From contig DBWY01000004.1 of NCBI GenBank assembly GCA_002309195.1, forward strand, positions 171,819 through 229,992: DNA of 58,174 nt, given 5' to 3'. Of this stretch, positions 18,526-25,334 are shown piece by piece; position 1 is the stretch's first letter; the number at the start of each line of letters is the position of its first letter. The stretch comes from Treponema sp. UBA1226. Lineage in GTDB: Bacteria; Spirochaetota; Spirochaetia; Treponematales; Treponemataceae. The notes below the pieces were generated by a model. The model did not search any database. It worked only from the letters and a program-made list of their open reading frames with translations, and was not told the DNA's origin. Both the position numbers and the translations under genes were made by a program.

Positions 18526-18544
18526 CTTTCAAAAACCACTTCTT

Positions 18545-18841
18545 TTATTTTTTCTTTTCCATTTCGACACGAACGATTTCTTCACTCTCTGCCTTGTGCA
18601 TGCCCAGATCATTTTCTGCAATCGCTCCGATTCTCTGGCTGCTCGAAAGCAAACTGATATCAGTAATGAGTTTTTCATTCTCCTCTACCAGCTGAACCTG
18701 TTTCTTTTCAAGTTCCTTTATCTCCCGTTCAATTTTCATATATCGTTCTGCCTGAATGGCATTTAAAATCAAAAGACCCGGTATTAAAACAGCAACTGCA
18801 ACATAAAAAATCTTTTTTAAAACCTTTGGAAATCTTTTCAT
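18545..18841 (-). CDS. FtsL-like bitopic division protein
   Basis: A 98-residue protein with a basic N-terminus, one membrane helix at about residues 11-29 (FYVAVAVLIPGLLILNAIQ) and a periplasmic coiled coil (REIKELEKKQVQLVEENEKL). This is the shape of FtsL/FtsB/DivIC septum proteins, which bridge FtsQ to FtsW-FtsI. Position directly after rsmH is the normal place for ftsL. Its ATG overlaps the rsmH stop (ATGA), so translation is coupled. Sequence is too short and divergent to decide FtsL versus FtsB by eye. Confidence 0.72.
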   Translation of the reverse strand: MKRFPKVLKKIFYVAVAVLIPGLLILNAIQAERYMKIEREIKELEKKQVQLVEENEKLITDISLLSSSQRIGAIAENDLGMHKAESEEIVRVEMEKKK

Positions 18842-19821
18842 AAAGCAACTCCCCTCAAATGCAGTTGTGTCGCATCACTTATTTTTCTTACAACACGAAG
18901 CTTAGCACTTCGCGATGGTGAATTTTTTTTCACCTCTTCTTCTGTCGGTCCTACAGGCTTTCTTGTAATTATTTCTGCTTTTGCAGAACCGCCGCATTCA
19001 CATTTCGAAAACTCAGGAGGACAAACACATTCCTTTCCAAGATTTCGAAAAAAGTTTTTCACAATCCTGTCTTCGAGTGAGTGGAATGTAATAACTCCCA
19101 TTTTTCCCTTCACCTTTAAACAGTTAAATGCATCAAACAACGCTTTAGGCAAATGCCCCAGTTCGTCGTTTACCGCAATTCGTATCGCCTGAAAAGTTCT
19201 CGTCGCCGGATGAATCGGACCGTGACGATACTTTTCTGGCACACATTCATAAATAATATCTGCAAGAGCTTTCGAAGAATCAATCTTCCCACCCTCTCTT
19301 GCAGAAACAATTGCCGATGAGATGCGTCTGCTCAATTTTTCTTCACCATAAAGGTAAATCAAATCTGCAAGGCGTTTTTCGGGATATGTGTTTACAATAT
19401 CATATGCAGACACAGTTCCGTTCTCATTTAAACGCATATCCAATGGTTCTTCATATCGAAAAGAAAATCCCCTCTTAGACCTTTCGTAATGAAAAACCGA
19501 AATTCCCAAGTCAAATAAAATCAAATCTGGTTTAGCTAAATCTGTCGGATACGAAGAATAAAAATCATTAAACCAGCCGTTATAAAATCTTACGCGATCC
19601 CCATACACGCTCAATCTTTCTTTTGCCCTCGCCTGAATCACGGCGTCAGCGTCAAGACCGCATACCTTTAATCCCGGATATTTTGCAAGAAATGCATTTG
19701 TGTGCCCGCCTTCTCCCAGTGTCGAGTCAATCATCAAAGCATCATTTTCATACGGTTCTCCAACAGGACTTAAATAATTTAAGCACTCATCAAGCAGAAC
19801 CGGCGTATGAACTATTTCCAA
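18838..19821 (-). CDS. rsmH: RsmH, 16S rRNA (cytosine-1402-N4)-methyltransferase
   Basis: RsmH (MraW) methylates C1402 in the decoding centre of 16S rRNA. The 327-residue protein has the N-terminal HTPVLLDECLNYL, SAM-binding DSTLGEGGHTNAFL, FDLGISVFHYERSKRGFSF (usually DLGxSSxQ, here SVFHY), PLDMRLN, and the C-terminal HPATRTFQAIRIAVNDEL and ITFHSLEDRIVKNFF. The start is TTG at 19821, with AAGGCGGA upstream and the conserved region beginning three codons later. It follows mraZ by 11 bases, the universal dcw order. Confidence 0.95.
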   Translation of the reverse strand: MEIVHTPVLLDECLNYLSPVGEPYENDALMIDSTLGEGGHTNAFLAKYPGLKVCGLDADAVIQARAKERLSVYGDRVRFYNGWFNDFYSSYPTDLAKPDLILFDLGISVFHYERSKRGFSFRYEEPLDMRLNENGTVSAYDIVNTYPEKRLADLIYLYGEEKLSRRISSAIVSAREGGKIDSSKALADIIYECVPEKYRHGPIHPATRTFQAIRIAVNDELGHLPKALFDAFNCLKVKGKMGVITFHSLEDRIVKNFFRNLGKECVCPPEFSKCECGGSAKAEIITRKPVGPTEEEVKKNSPSRSAKLRVVRKISDATQLHLRGVAL

Positions 19822-19832
19822 AATAATCCGCC

Positions 19833-20276
19833 TTAAAATTTAATAGCGTTAAGGCCTTCTGCTGCATCAAGGAAAGAACTCTCTGTTTCTTCAAGATACT
19901 TCTGGTAAGTTTCTGCATCCCAAAGTTCGATGTACTTATCGATTCCTAAAAGCACACAGTCCTTAGTTAATCCGGCATATTCCCTTAAACTCTGCGGAAT
20001 TGAAAGACGGCCCGATTTATCAAACTCAACTTCCTGTGCAGGGGCTACAAGGCGCCTCAGTACAAGACGGTTCTTTGCATCAAATGGCGATGCAGATTCC
20101 ATAAGTCTTGTCGATAAACTTTTCCATTCTTCCGGTGTAAAAAGCCATAAACAGTGGTCCAGAGCCTGAGTAACAATAAGAGTAGATTCGTTCAATTCCT
20201 GACGAAGTTTAGAAGGAAAAGAAATTCTGCCCTTTTCGTCAAGAGTGTTGTTGTATTCTCCTGTTAATAACTCCAT
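19833..20276 (-). CDS. mraZ: MraZ, transcriptional regulator of the division cluster
   Basis: MraZ is an AbrB-fold repressor that binds repeated sites in its own leader and controls the dcw operon. The 147-residue protein has the two tandem AbrB/SpoVT half-domains, marked by NTLDEKGRISFPSKLRQEL and VEFDKSGRLSIPQSLREYA. I use the ATG at 20276, whose leader carries the operator repeats; a longer frame upstream only translates those repeats. First gene of the 20-kb minus-strand run. The likely autoregulation follows from the operator seen at 20277-20313. Confidence 0.96.
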   Translation of the reverse strand: MELLTGEYNNTLDEKGRISFPSKLRQELNESTLIVTQALDHCLWLFTPEEWKSLSTRLMESASPFDAKNRLVLRRLVAPAQEVEFDKSGRLSIPQSLREYAGLTKDCVLLGIDKYIELWDAETYQKYLEETESSFLDAAEGLNAIKF

Positions 20277-20313
20277 TCCACTATTTACCACTTTTCCCCA
20301 CTTTTTCCCACTT
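20277..20313 (-). promoter_or_regulatory. MraZ operator: four direct repeats at 10-base period
   Basis: Read on the minus strand towards mraZ the leader is AAG TGGGAAAAAG TGGGGAAAAG TGGTAAATAG TGGA and then the ATG. The TGG(G) cores recur exactly every 10 bases, one helical turn. This matches the known MraZ-box design (TGGG repeats spaced by short A-rich segments). The last copy coincides with the ribosome-binding position, so bound MraZ could block both transcription and translation. Confidence 0.88.
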
Positions 20314-20320
20314 ATCAATT

Positions 20321-20348
20321 ATTTTACACGAGAAATTCATAAAGTCAA
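20321..20348 (-). promoter_or_regulatory. Promoter of mraZ and the division cluster
   Basis: TTGACT (minus strand, 20348-20343), 16 bases, TAAAAT (20326-20321): each hexamer matches the sigma-70 consensus at five of six positions. The predicted start is near 20314, at the edge of the MraZ repeats, so the operator would lie in the first transcribed bases. Confidence 0.75.
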
Positions 20349-20461
20349 CCACTTTTTTTACCGAAAATATGCAGAATCTATATTTTTTTCAGAATAGATA
20401 TATATTTTTGTAGACTATTCAAAAGTAGAGAAAACATGTATTTTTAAGGCTGAATTTTTCT

Positions 20462-21169
20462 ATGATCAACACGTATAACGAGTCAAACCTGCATAAAACG
20501 TTAAAAATTTTATATGCTCAAAAGCATAACGGAACTACAGAAATTCCGTTTAAAAACTTCATAGCCGACATCATTGACGAAAAAGGAAACATAATAGAAA
20601 TCCAGACAGGAGCCCCTTCACGATTAAAAGAAAAAGTCAGGGTTGCACTTGAAAACAAAACCGAAATTACAATAGTTCACCCTGTAGCACTTGAAAAAAT
20701 AATCGAAACCTATGACGAAAACAAAAAGCTTGTTTCTAAAAGAAAAAGTCCTAAACGCTGCAGTGTTTACAGTGCGCTTGACGGCCTTACAGGGCTTGCC
20801 CCTTTTCTGTCTGACAGAAAGTTTACAGTGATTTTTCTTGAAGTAATAATTTGTGAACAGAGAATAAAGACAGCGGAACCTGTTCAGCTTAAAAATAAAA
20901 GCAGGCACTTTAAAAAAGCATGGTACAAAACAGGAAAAAAACTTTTAGAAATAAAAGGCGAAAACGTCTTTAACGGAAAAAAATCCTGGCTTTCTTTAAT
21001 TCCGCATGAACTATTAAAAGGCGAGTTTTCATCAAAAGACGTGCGCGAAAAGCTCGATAAAGCCAGCAGCCCATATGCAAATGTTCTTTTGTGGCTTTTA
21101 TTCCACGGCGGCTTAATCAGCTTTATCAGAACCGAAGGACGGTTTAAAATTTATTCAATAAAAAAATAA
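20462..21169 (+). CDS. Unknown protein with nuclease-like motif, divergent from mraZ
   Basis: A 235-residue protein I cannot name with certainty. The N-terminal part has FIADIIDEKGNIIEIQTG (residues about 28-45), i.e. D-x(n)-E-x-Q, which resembles the core of PD-(D/E)XK nuclease-like folds, followed by a basic stretch (KRKSPKRC). The C-terminal 50 residues (SSKDVREKLDKASSPYANVLLWLLFHGGLIS) look like a winged-helix segment. I recall similar conserved bacterial proteins of unassigned function (a DUF family). A weak AAGG lies 12 bases before the ATG. It is divergent from mraZ, sharing a 185-base control region. A nuclease or DNA-binding role is inference. Confidence 0.7.
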   Translation: MINTYNESNLHKTLKILYAQKHNGTTEIPFKNFIADIIDEKGNIIEIQTGAPSRLKEKVRVALENKTEITIVHPVALEKIIETYDENKKLVSKRKSPKRCSVYSALDGLTGLAPFLSDRKFTVIFLEVIICEQRIKTAEPVQLKNKSRHFKKAWYKTGKKLLEIKGENVFNGKKSWLSLIPHELLKGEFSSKDVREKLDKASSPYANVLLWLLFHGGLISFIRTEGRFKIYSIKK

Positions 21170-21273
21170 TCAATGCCCATAGTTTTTTTAACAACATGCG
21201 TGCCCGATAAATCCCGTTCGACCGCGTAAAATTTATCTTGAAAAACCGCAGGAGCTGAGGTATTTTTTAAATC

Positions 21274-21759
21274 ATGATTACATTAAAACACTCAGGAAAA
21301 AAGAAAGCTGCTCTTTCGCTTTTTACAGTGCTTACAGCTCTGGCAGTGTTCAGTCTCTGCTGTATTCTGTCTAAAGAAGATCACAGTATGTGGCCTCTTA
21401 TCATCGGCAGTCTTGCATTAATCATAGGCTTCGTGAATGTATTAAATATTAACCAAAGCTATTTTTCGTATGATGATGAAAAAATGATTTTTCGTTCGTT
21501 ATTTAAAGCTGAAACGGTTTATTTTAAAGATATAATTTTTTTCGGGACAGGGAAAAGTAATCCGATTATGGGAACCGGCCAAAGCGCAGGAGTCGCATCC
21601 GGTGGTAACGGAGGACGCATTTCCTACTACCTTGTTAAAACGGCTCAAAAAAAATATCAGCCGGACATCCCGCTCAATCAAGATAACTCAGAGCTTATAA
21701 AAGCAGATCTTACAGAAAAAATCCGAAACGCAAACCCGCGCGCTGTAATTAAGTTTTAA
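21274..21759 (+). CDS. Small membrane protein with PH-like C-terminal domain
   Basis: A 161-residue protein, function unknown. Two hydrophobic helices at about residues 14-31 and 41-60 (LIIGSLALIIGFVNVLN) are followed by a soluble part starting YFSYDDEKMIFRSLFKAETVYFKDIIFF, a pattern seen in bacterial PH-like membrane proteins, where a strand-rich domain follows two helices. A Gly-rich stretch (MGTGQSAGVASGGNGG) interrupts it. GAGG lies 13 bases before the ATG, so the ribosome site is weak. It is 104 bases after the preceding gene and followed by a hairpin with a T-tract. Confidence 0.65.
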   Translation: MITLKHSGKKKAALSLFTVLTALAVFSLCCILSKEDHSMWPLIIGSLALIIGFVNVLNINQSYFSYDDEKMIFRSLFKAETVYFKDIIFFGTGKSNPIMGTGQSAGVASGGNGGRISYYLVKTAQKKYQPDIPLNQDNSELIKADLTEKIRNANPRAVIKF

Positions 21760-21769
21760 GTTGAATTAC

Positions 21770-21792
21770 AAAATACCGCATGCGTATTTTTT
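21770..21792 (+). terminator. Probable terminator after the 21274 gene
   Basis: AAAATA, a bulged C, then the palindrome CGCATGCG, then TATTTT and two further T. The stem is interrupted by one bulge and is AT-rich outside the core, so strength is uncertain. It lies 10 bases after the stop codon. Confidence 0.5.
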
Positions 21793-21892
21793 ACAATCAT
21801 ATTAAAACCAGAGAACTACACAAACAGCGTTTCTGTCAGCATCATCGCAGAATCACTAAATATTCTATGCCAATGTTCATCAGACTAAAAAC

Positions 21893-21916
21893 AAAAAAAA
21901 CCTCGCATGAGCGAGG
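21893..21916 (-). terminator. Terminator of the flaA operon
   Basis: On the minus strand CCTCGC-TCAT-GCGAGG forms a tight 6-bp GC-rich stem with a four-base loop followed by eight T. It lies about 110 bases after the stop of the second FlaA-family gene, beyond three other hairpins. Confidence 0.85.
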
Positions 21917-21925
21917 TTTATGATT

Positions 21926-22020
21926 TGAGCTGCACGAAGTGTCAGCTCGAAATTGATTTCTCCCGCACGAAGTGTCGGGAGATTAAACTAATTTGACTGC
22001 ACGGAGTGTCAGTCAAATTA
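21926..22020. repeat. Three tandem hairpins with a shared core and different stems
   Basis: Three inverted repeats stand side by side: GAGCTG/CAGCTC (21927-21948), CTCCCG/CGGGAG (21960-21981) and an 11-bp stem TAATTTGACTG/CAGTCAAATTA (21989-22020). Each encloses nearly the same ten-base core, CACGAAGTGT (twice) or CACGGAGTGT (once), itself a CAC-GAA-GTG mini-hairpin plus a T. The stems differ completely while the core is kept. They lie in the 3' untranslated region of the flaA operon, before its terminator. The 21793-21892 stretch between them and the preceding gene shows nothing recognisable. Confidence 0.9.
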
Positions 22021-22024
22021 ATTA

Positions 22025-22747
22025 TTACCAGTTATCCGGCATATCGTCTTCATCGCGGTTCTGTAATTCGAACAAGTCTGTTACAACGCGAAGATCGTCA
22101 AAGTAAATATAGTAAGTTCCCTTTGCGAGCATTGGGTTACAGTCAATTCTGAATCCGAGGATACGAAGTCCAGGTCTGTCGCCATAGTATGCGCTTGACT
22201 GAACAATTCCGTGTTCTCCATCCGGGCTAGGTGGAACAGCTAATGTCATCTGTTTCCAGCCGCTGAATCCAAGATTACCAAGGTAAAGTTCGTAACTGTG
22301 TCCGAAATAATCCTGAACGAGTACGAAAATATCATGATCCTGGTTGCGTCCTGCTACCCATACAGAGATAGTTTTTGTTGTTCCTTCTACTGCAAGAGGG
22401 CGAACTGCAGTGATATAAATAGAGTTTACACCACGTCTAAAGAACTGAACTTTAACACCAAGTACATGTGTATCAAGGTCTTCCTTGTCTTTATCTTCTT
22501 CAAGAACTTCTTTTGCTGCAGGGCTTCCTTCGAAAAGACGAGCAGAAATAACACCTGCGTCTGGTGAAATGTGAACGTTCCATGCACCGTCGCGTTCAAA
22601 TTTTTCGATTGAAACTTCTCTTAAAGCTTCTGCGGCAGAACCAGAACCTGTATCGCTTGGATTAGGTTCTGCAAGGCTCTTGCTCTGAGCAAAGGCAAAT
22701 GTTGCTGTACAAAGAACAGCTGCTACAGTTAAAATATACTTTTTCAT
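22025..22747 (-). CDS. FlaA-family flagellar filament outer-layer protein (second copy)
   Basis: FlaA proteins form the sheath around the FlaB core of periplasmic flagella and affect filament stiffness and cell shape. The 240-residue product has a signal peptide ending TFAFAQS, an acidic/Ser segment, then the FlaA fold: VLGVKVQFFRRGVNSIYI, ISVWVAGRNQDHDIFVLVQD, GNLGFSGWKQMTLAVPP, LRILGFRIDCNP and YYIYFDDLRVVTDLFELQNRDEDD. The order of motifs matches the upstream gene at 22747-23472. Its ATG overlaps the stop of that gene by one base (TAATG). I recall the same pair next to aldolase in T. pallidum (TP0662-TP0664). Confidence 0.87.
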   Translation of the reverse strand: MKKYILTVAAVLCTATFAFAQSKSLAEPNPSDTGSGSAAEALREVSIEKFERDGAWNVHISPDAGVISARLFEGSPAAKEVLEEDKDKEDLDTHVLGVKVQFFRRGVNSIYITAVRPLAVEGTTKTISVWVAGRNQDHDIFVLVQDYFGHSYELYLGNLGFSGWKQMTLAVPPSPDGEHGIVQSSAYYGDRPGLRILGFRIDCNPMLAKGTYYIYFDDLRVVTDLFELQNRDEDDMPDNW

Positions 22748-23472
22748 TACTGACCGTCCTTTTTCTTCGAATCATCATCACCGAAATCTGCTTTCTGGAG
22801 TTCATATCCGTCGAAAATATAAGCAAGTGCTCCTGTAGAGTATTTGAAGTGATCAAAGTAAACAACATAATCATCAACAAATTCATCAGGATCTGTAGTA
22901 ATTCTAAATCCGACAAATGTCATCTGTTCTGGACCTGAGCGGAGTCTTGAGTGCTGGCGGATATACGTAGGAACGTCTACAACAAAGTTTCTCCATCCGT
23001 CAAATGCAAGGTTTCCGCAGTGGATAATGTGAACACGTCCATCTGCATCACGAACAAGGACATCGAGGAAGTAAAGGTAATTAGCACCCCATACCCAGAA
23101 ATCGAGTGTCTTTACATTTCCTCTGAAAGGAATTTCGTAAGGTTTACCGTCTTTTTCAGGGTAAATTTCCATCCAGTTATCACCCCTGCGGTCAAACTTT
23201 ACTTTTGCACCGATTACCTTATGAGTCTCATCTGCTTTTGTAACAAGTTTAAGACTGTTTGGAATAGCTTCAAAAGTATTGATAATAGGATAACCTTCTG
23301 TAACGAAGCGACTTGCCTGTACATTCCATGTCCAGGTAACATCAGAATCATTGCCGTCAAAATTATCGATCATCACTGTCTCTACACTTCTAGAAGGAGC
23401 CTGGCCAAATGCAGGAATTCCAACAGCAAGAAGGAGAGCAAAACTAGCAAAGACAACTAAGCCCTTTTTCAT
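22747..23472 (-). CDS. flaA: FlaA, flagellar filament outer-layer protein
   Basis: The 241-residue product has a signal peptide (MKKGLVVFASFALLLAVG, cleavage after PAFG/Q) and the FlaA domain: VIGAKVKFDRRGDNWMEIYP, LDFWVWGANYLYFLDVLVRD, CGNLAFDGWRNFVVDVP, MTFVGFRITTDPDEFVDDYVVYFDHF and an acidic/basic tail ending KKKDGQ. AAGGAG lies seven bases before the ATG at 23472. A consensus promoter and about 86 bases of leader precede it, suggesting strong expression that does not need the flagellar sigma factor. Exported through Sec to the periplasm. Confidence 0.9.
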   Translation of the reverse strand: MKKGLVVFASFALLLAVGIPAFGQAPSRSVETVMIDNFDGNDSDVTWTWNVQASRFVTEGYPIINTFEAIPNSLKLVTKADETHKVIGAKVKFDRRGDNWMEIYPEKDGKPYEIPFRGNVKTLDFWVWGANYLYFLDVLVRDADGRVHIIHCGNLAFDGWRNFVVDVPTYIRQHSRLRSGPEQMTFVGFRITTDPDEFVDDYVVYFDHFKYSTGALAYIFDGYELQKADFGDDDSKKKDGQ

Positions 23473-23565
23473 TAAAAACTCCTTATAAACTACCTTTTCC
23501 CATATAAAGATAGTTACATACTTTTAATATCGGAAAATTTATTGATTCTCAATAGTATTTAGTAC

Positions 23566-23594
23566 ATTATAATTCGCAGTAAATTGTTTGTCAA
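23566..23594 (-). promoter_or_regulatory. Consensus sigma-70 promoter of the flaA pair
   Basis: TTGACA (minus strand 23594-23589), exactly 17 bases, TATAAT (23571-23566): a perfect match to the housekeeping consensus. The predicted start near 23559 gives a leader of about 86 bases before flaA. Confidence 0.88.
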
Positions 23595-23612
23595 ACTCTA
23601 TTTTCACATTAC

Positions 23613-23641
23613 TTGAAAAAAACTTGTATTTATCGTACTAT
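23613..23641 (+). promoter_or_regulatory. Candidate promoter of fba
   Basis: TTGAAA, 17 bases, TACTAT, about 56 bases before the fba ATG. The -35 is good, the -10 is moderate. An alternative is TTGTAT with TATAAA at 23647. Confidence 0.5.
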
Positions 23642-23697
23642 TACCTCTATAAAAGATTGATTTTTCTTTCTTTACAGATATTTTAAGGAGCTTTTTC

Positions 23698-24705
23698 ATG
23701 GCTAACGTTAGTTACAAAGAACTGGGTCTTGTAAACACAAGAGAGATGTTTGCTAAGGCCATTAAGGGTGGTTATGCTATTCCGGCATACAACTTCAATA
23801 ACATGGAACAGATGCAGGCTATCATCCAGGCTGCAGTAGAGACAAAATCGCCTGTTATTTTACAGGTTTCAAAGGGTGCCCGTGCCTATGCAAACGGTAC
23901 ACTTCTGCGCTATATGGCTCAGGGTGCAGTTGAATATGCTAAGGAACTCGGCTGTGCTAAGCCACAGATTGCACTTCACCTTGACCACGGTCCTTCTTTC
24001 GAAGTAGCAAAAGACTGTATCGACAACGGATTCTCATCAGTAATGATCGACGGTTCTGCCCTCCCTTACGACGAAAACGTTGCTTTGACTAAGAAAGTAG
24101 TTGAATACGCTCACGCTCGTGACGTTACAGTAGAAGCTGAACTTGGTGTTCTCGGCGGTGTAGAAGATGAAGTTTCTGCAGAAGAATCAAAATACACAAA
24201 ACCAGAAGAAGTTGTAGACTTCGTAACAAAGACTGGATGTGACTCACTTGCTATCTCAATCGGAACATCACACGGCCGCTGCAAGTTTACTCCGGAACAG
24301 TGCACACGCGGACCAGACGGTGTATTAAATCCACCACCATTGGCATTCGATGTACTTGCAGAAATCGAAAAGAAAATCCCTGGATTCCCTATCGTTCTCC
24401 ACGGATCTTCTTCTGTTCCACAGGAATATGTAAAGATTATCGAACAGTACGGCGGAAAAATTCCTGATTCAGTAGGAATTCCTGAAGATCAGCTCAGAAA
24501 GGCTGCAAAATCTGCTGTATGCAAAATCAACATTGACTCAGACGGACGTCTTGCAATGACTGCTGCAGTAAGAAAACACCTTGCAGAAAATCCTGGTGAC
24601 TTTGACCCACGTCAGTACCTCAAACCAGCTCGTGATGAACTTGTTAAGATGTACTCACGCAAGAACATCGAAGTTCTCGGATCTGCAGGTCACTTAGATG
24701 ACTAA
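23698..24705 (+). CDS. fba: Class II fructose-1,6-bisphosphate aldolase
   Basis: Zinc-dependent aldolase of glycolysis, splitting fructose-1,6-bisphosphate into dihydroxyacetone phosphate and glyceraldehyde-3-phosphate. The 335-residue product has the class II motifs: AIPAYNFNNMEQMQAI, IALHLDHGPSFE with the first metal-binding His, VMIDGSALPYDENV, VEAELGVLGGVEDE, IGTSHGRCKF with a second metal His, and IVLHGSSSVP with the third. AAGGAG precedes the ATG by seven bases. Codon use is more restricted than in neighbouring genes, consistent with high expression. A strong terminator follows. Confidence 0.95.
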   Translation: MANVSYKELGLVNTREMFAKAIKGGYAIPAYNFNNMEQMQAIIQAAVETKSPVILQVSKGARAYANGTLLRYMAQGAVEYAKELGCAKPQIALHLDHGPSFEVAKDCIDNGFSSVMIDGSALPYDENVALTKKVVEYAHARDVTVEAELGVLGGVEDEVSAEESKYTKPEEVVDFVTKTGCDSLAISIGTSHGRCKFTPEQCTRGPDGVLNPPPLAFDVLAEIEKKIPGFPIVLHGSSSVPQEYVKIIEQYGGKIPDSVGIPEDQLRKAAKSAVCKINIDSDGRLAMTAAVRKHLAENPGDFDPRQYLKPARDELVKMYSRKNIEVLGSAGHLDD

Positions 24706-24740
24706 TTAGAATTGATAGAGAGATTTGAAAAATCTCAAAG

Positions 24741-24768
24741 CGCACTCCGCACGGGGTGCGTTTTTTTT
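24741..24768 (+). terminator. Terminator of fba
   Basis: CGCACTCC-GCAC-GGGGTGCG forms an 8-bp stem (one G-U pair) with a four-base loop, followed by eight T. 35 bases after the fba stop. Confidence 0.9.
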
Positions 24769-24779
24769 ATATTTTTTTC

Positions 24780-24809
24780 TTTACTTAATTCATTTTTTTT
24801 TATTATACT
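24780..24809 (+). promoter_or_regulatory. Promoter of the nfeD gene, apparently leaderless
   Basis: TTTACT, 18 bases, TATACT. The -10 ends six bases before the ATG at 24816, so the usual start at +7 would coincide with the A of the start codon. No Shine-Dalgarno sequence is present. Confidence 0.55.
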
Positions 24810-24815
24810 GTTCAT

Positions 24816-25280
24816 ATGCAGTTAGAACTTGATTTTATTTTACCGGCAGCAATGCCGTGGATCTGGGTAGCAGTTATAATTGTCTGTGCGATAATAGAAG
24901 CTTCTACTCTTTCGCTTACAACAATCTGGGCAGCAATCGCAGCTGTTCCGCTTGTTTTCCTTTCAAGATCAGTGCTTTCACTAAAGTGGCAGCTTCTGAT
25001 TTTCGCAAGCCTTACGCTCGTGCTTCTTATAAGTACACGTCCGCTTGCATTGAAGTATTTAAAAAAGAAAAAAGATGGAGAGACCAGGCTCAACTCACTT
25101 GAAGGACAGGAAGTTACCGTAACAAAAAACATTTCCCCTTCTTCAAAAGGCGAAGTAAAAGCGCAGAACGGTGTTACATGGAACGCAAAGTCTTCTGACG
25201 AAAGCGAAATTCCTGCTGACTCGGTCTGCATCGTAACAAAAGTAGAAGGAAATACTTTAACAGTTGAACTAAAAAAATAA
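24816..25280 (+). CDS. NfeD-like membrane protein
   Basis: A 154-residue NfeD-family protein: two to three membrane helices (residues 15-75, e.g. IWVAVIIVCAIIEASTLSLTTIWAAIAAV and LLIFASLTLVLLI) and a C-terminal OB-fold domain (LNSLEGQEVTVTKNISPSSKGEVKAQNGVTW and ending VEGNTLTVELKK). NfeD proteins work with SPFH/stomatin proteins in membrane microdomains or membrane-protein quality control. Its partner follows 54 bases downstream. No ribosome site is seen before the ATG; see the promoter entry. Confidence 0.85.
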   Translation: MQLELDFILPAAMPWIWVAVIIVCAIIEASTLSLTTIWAAIAAVPLVFLSRSVLSLKWQLLIFASLTLVLLISTRPLALKYLKKKKDGETRLNSLEGQEVTVTKNISPSSKGEVKAQNGVTWNAKSSDESEIPADSVCIVTKVEGNTLTVELKK

Positions 25281-25334
25281 CCCAAACATACAGCATCAGA
25301 ACTTAATCAGGATGCTTATTACCAGGAGGAAAAA

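Noticed and set aside
21170..21273. A tRNA-like stretch with CCCGTTCGACCGCG
   Set aside because: No acceptor or anticodon stems can be paired around it; length and layout do not fit a tRNA.
21926..22020. Tandem hairpins as a CRISPR array
   Set aside because: Only three units, no constant-length spacers, the variable parts are the paired stems themselves, and no cas genes are present.
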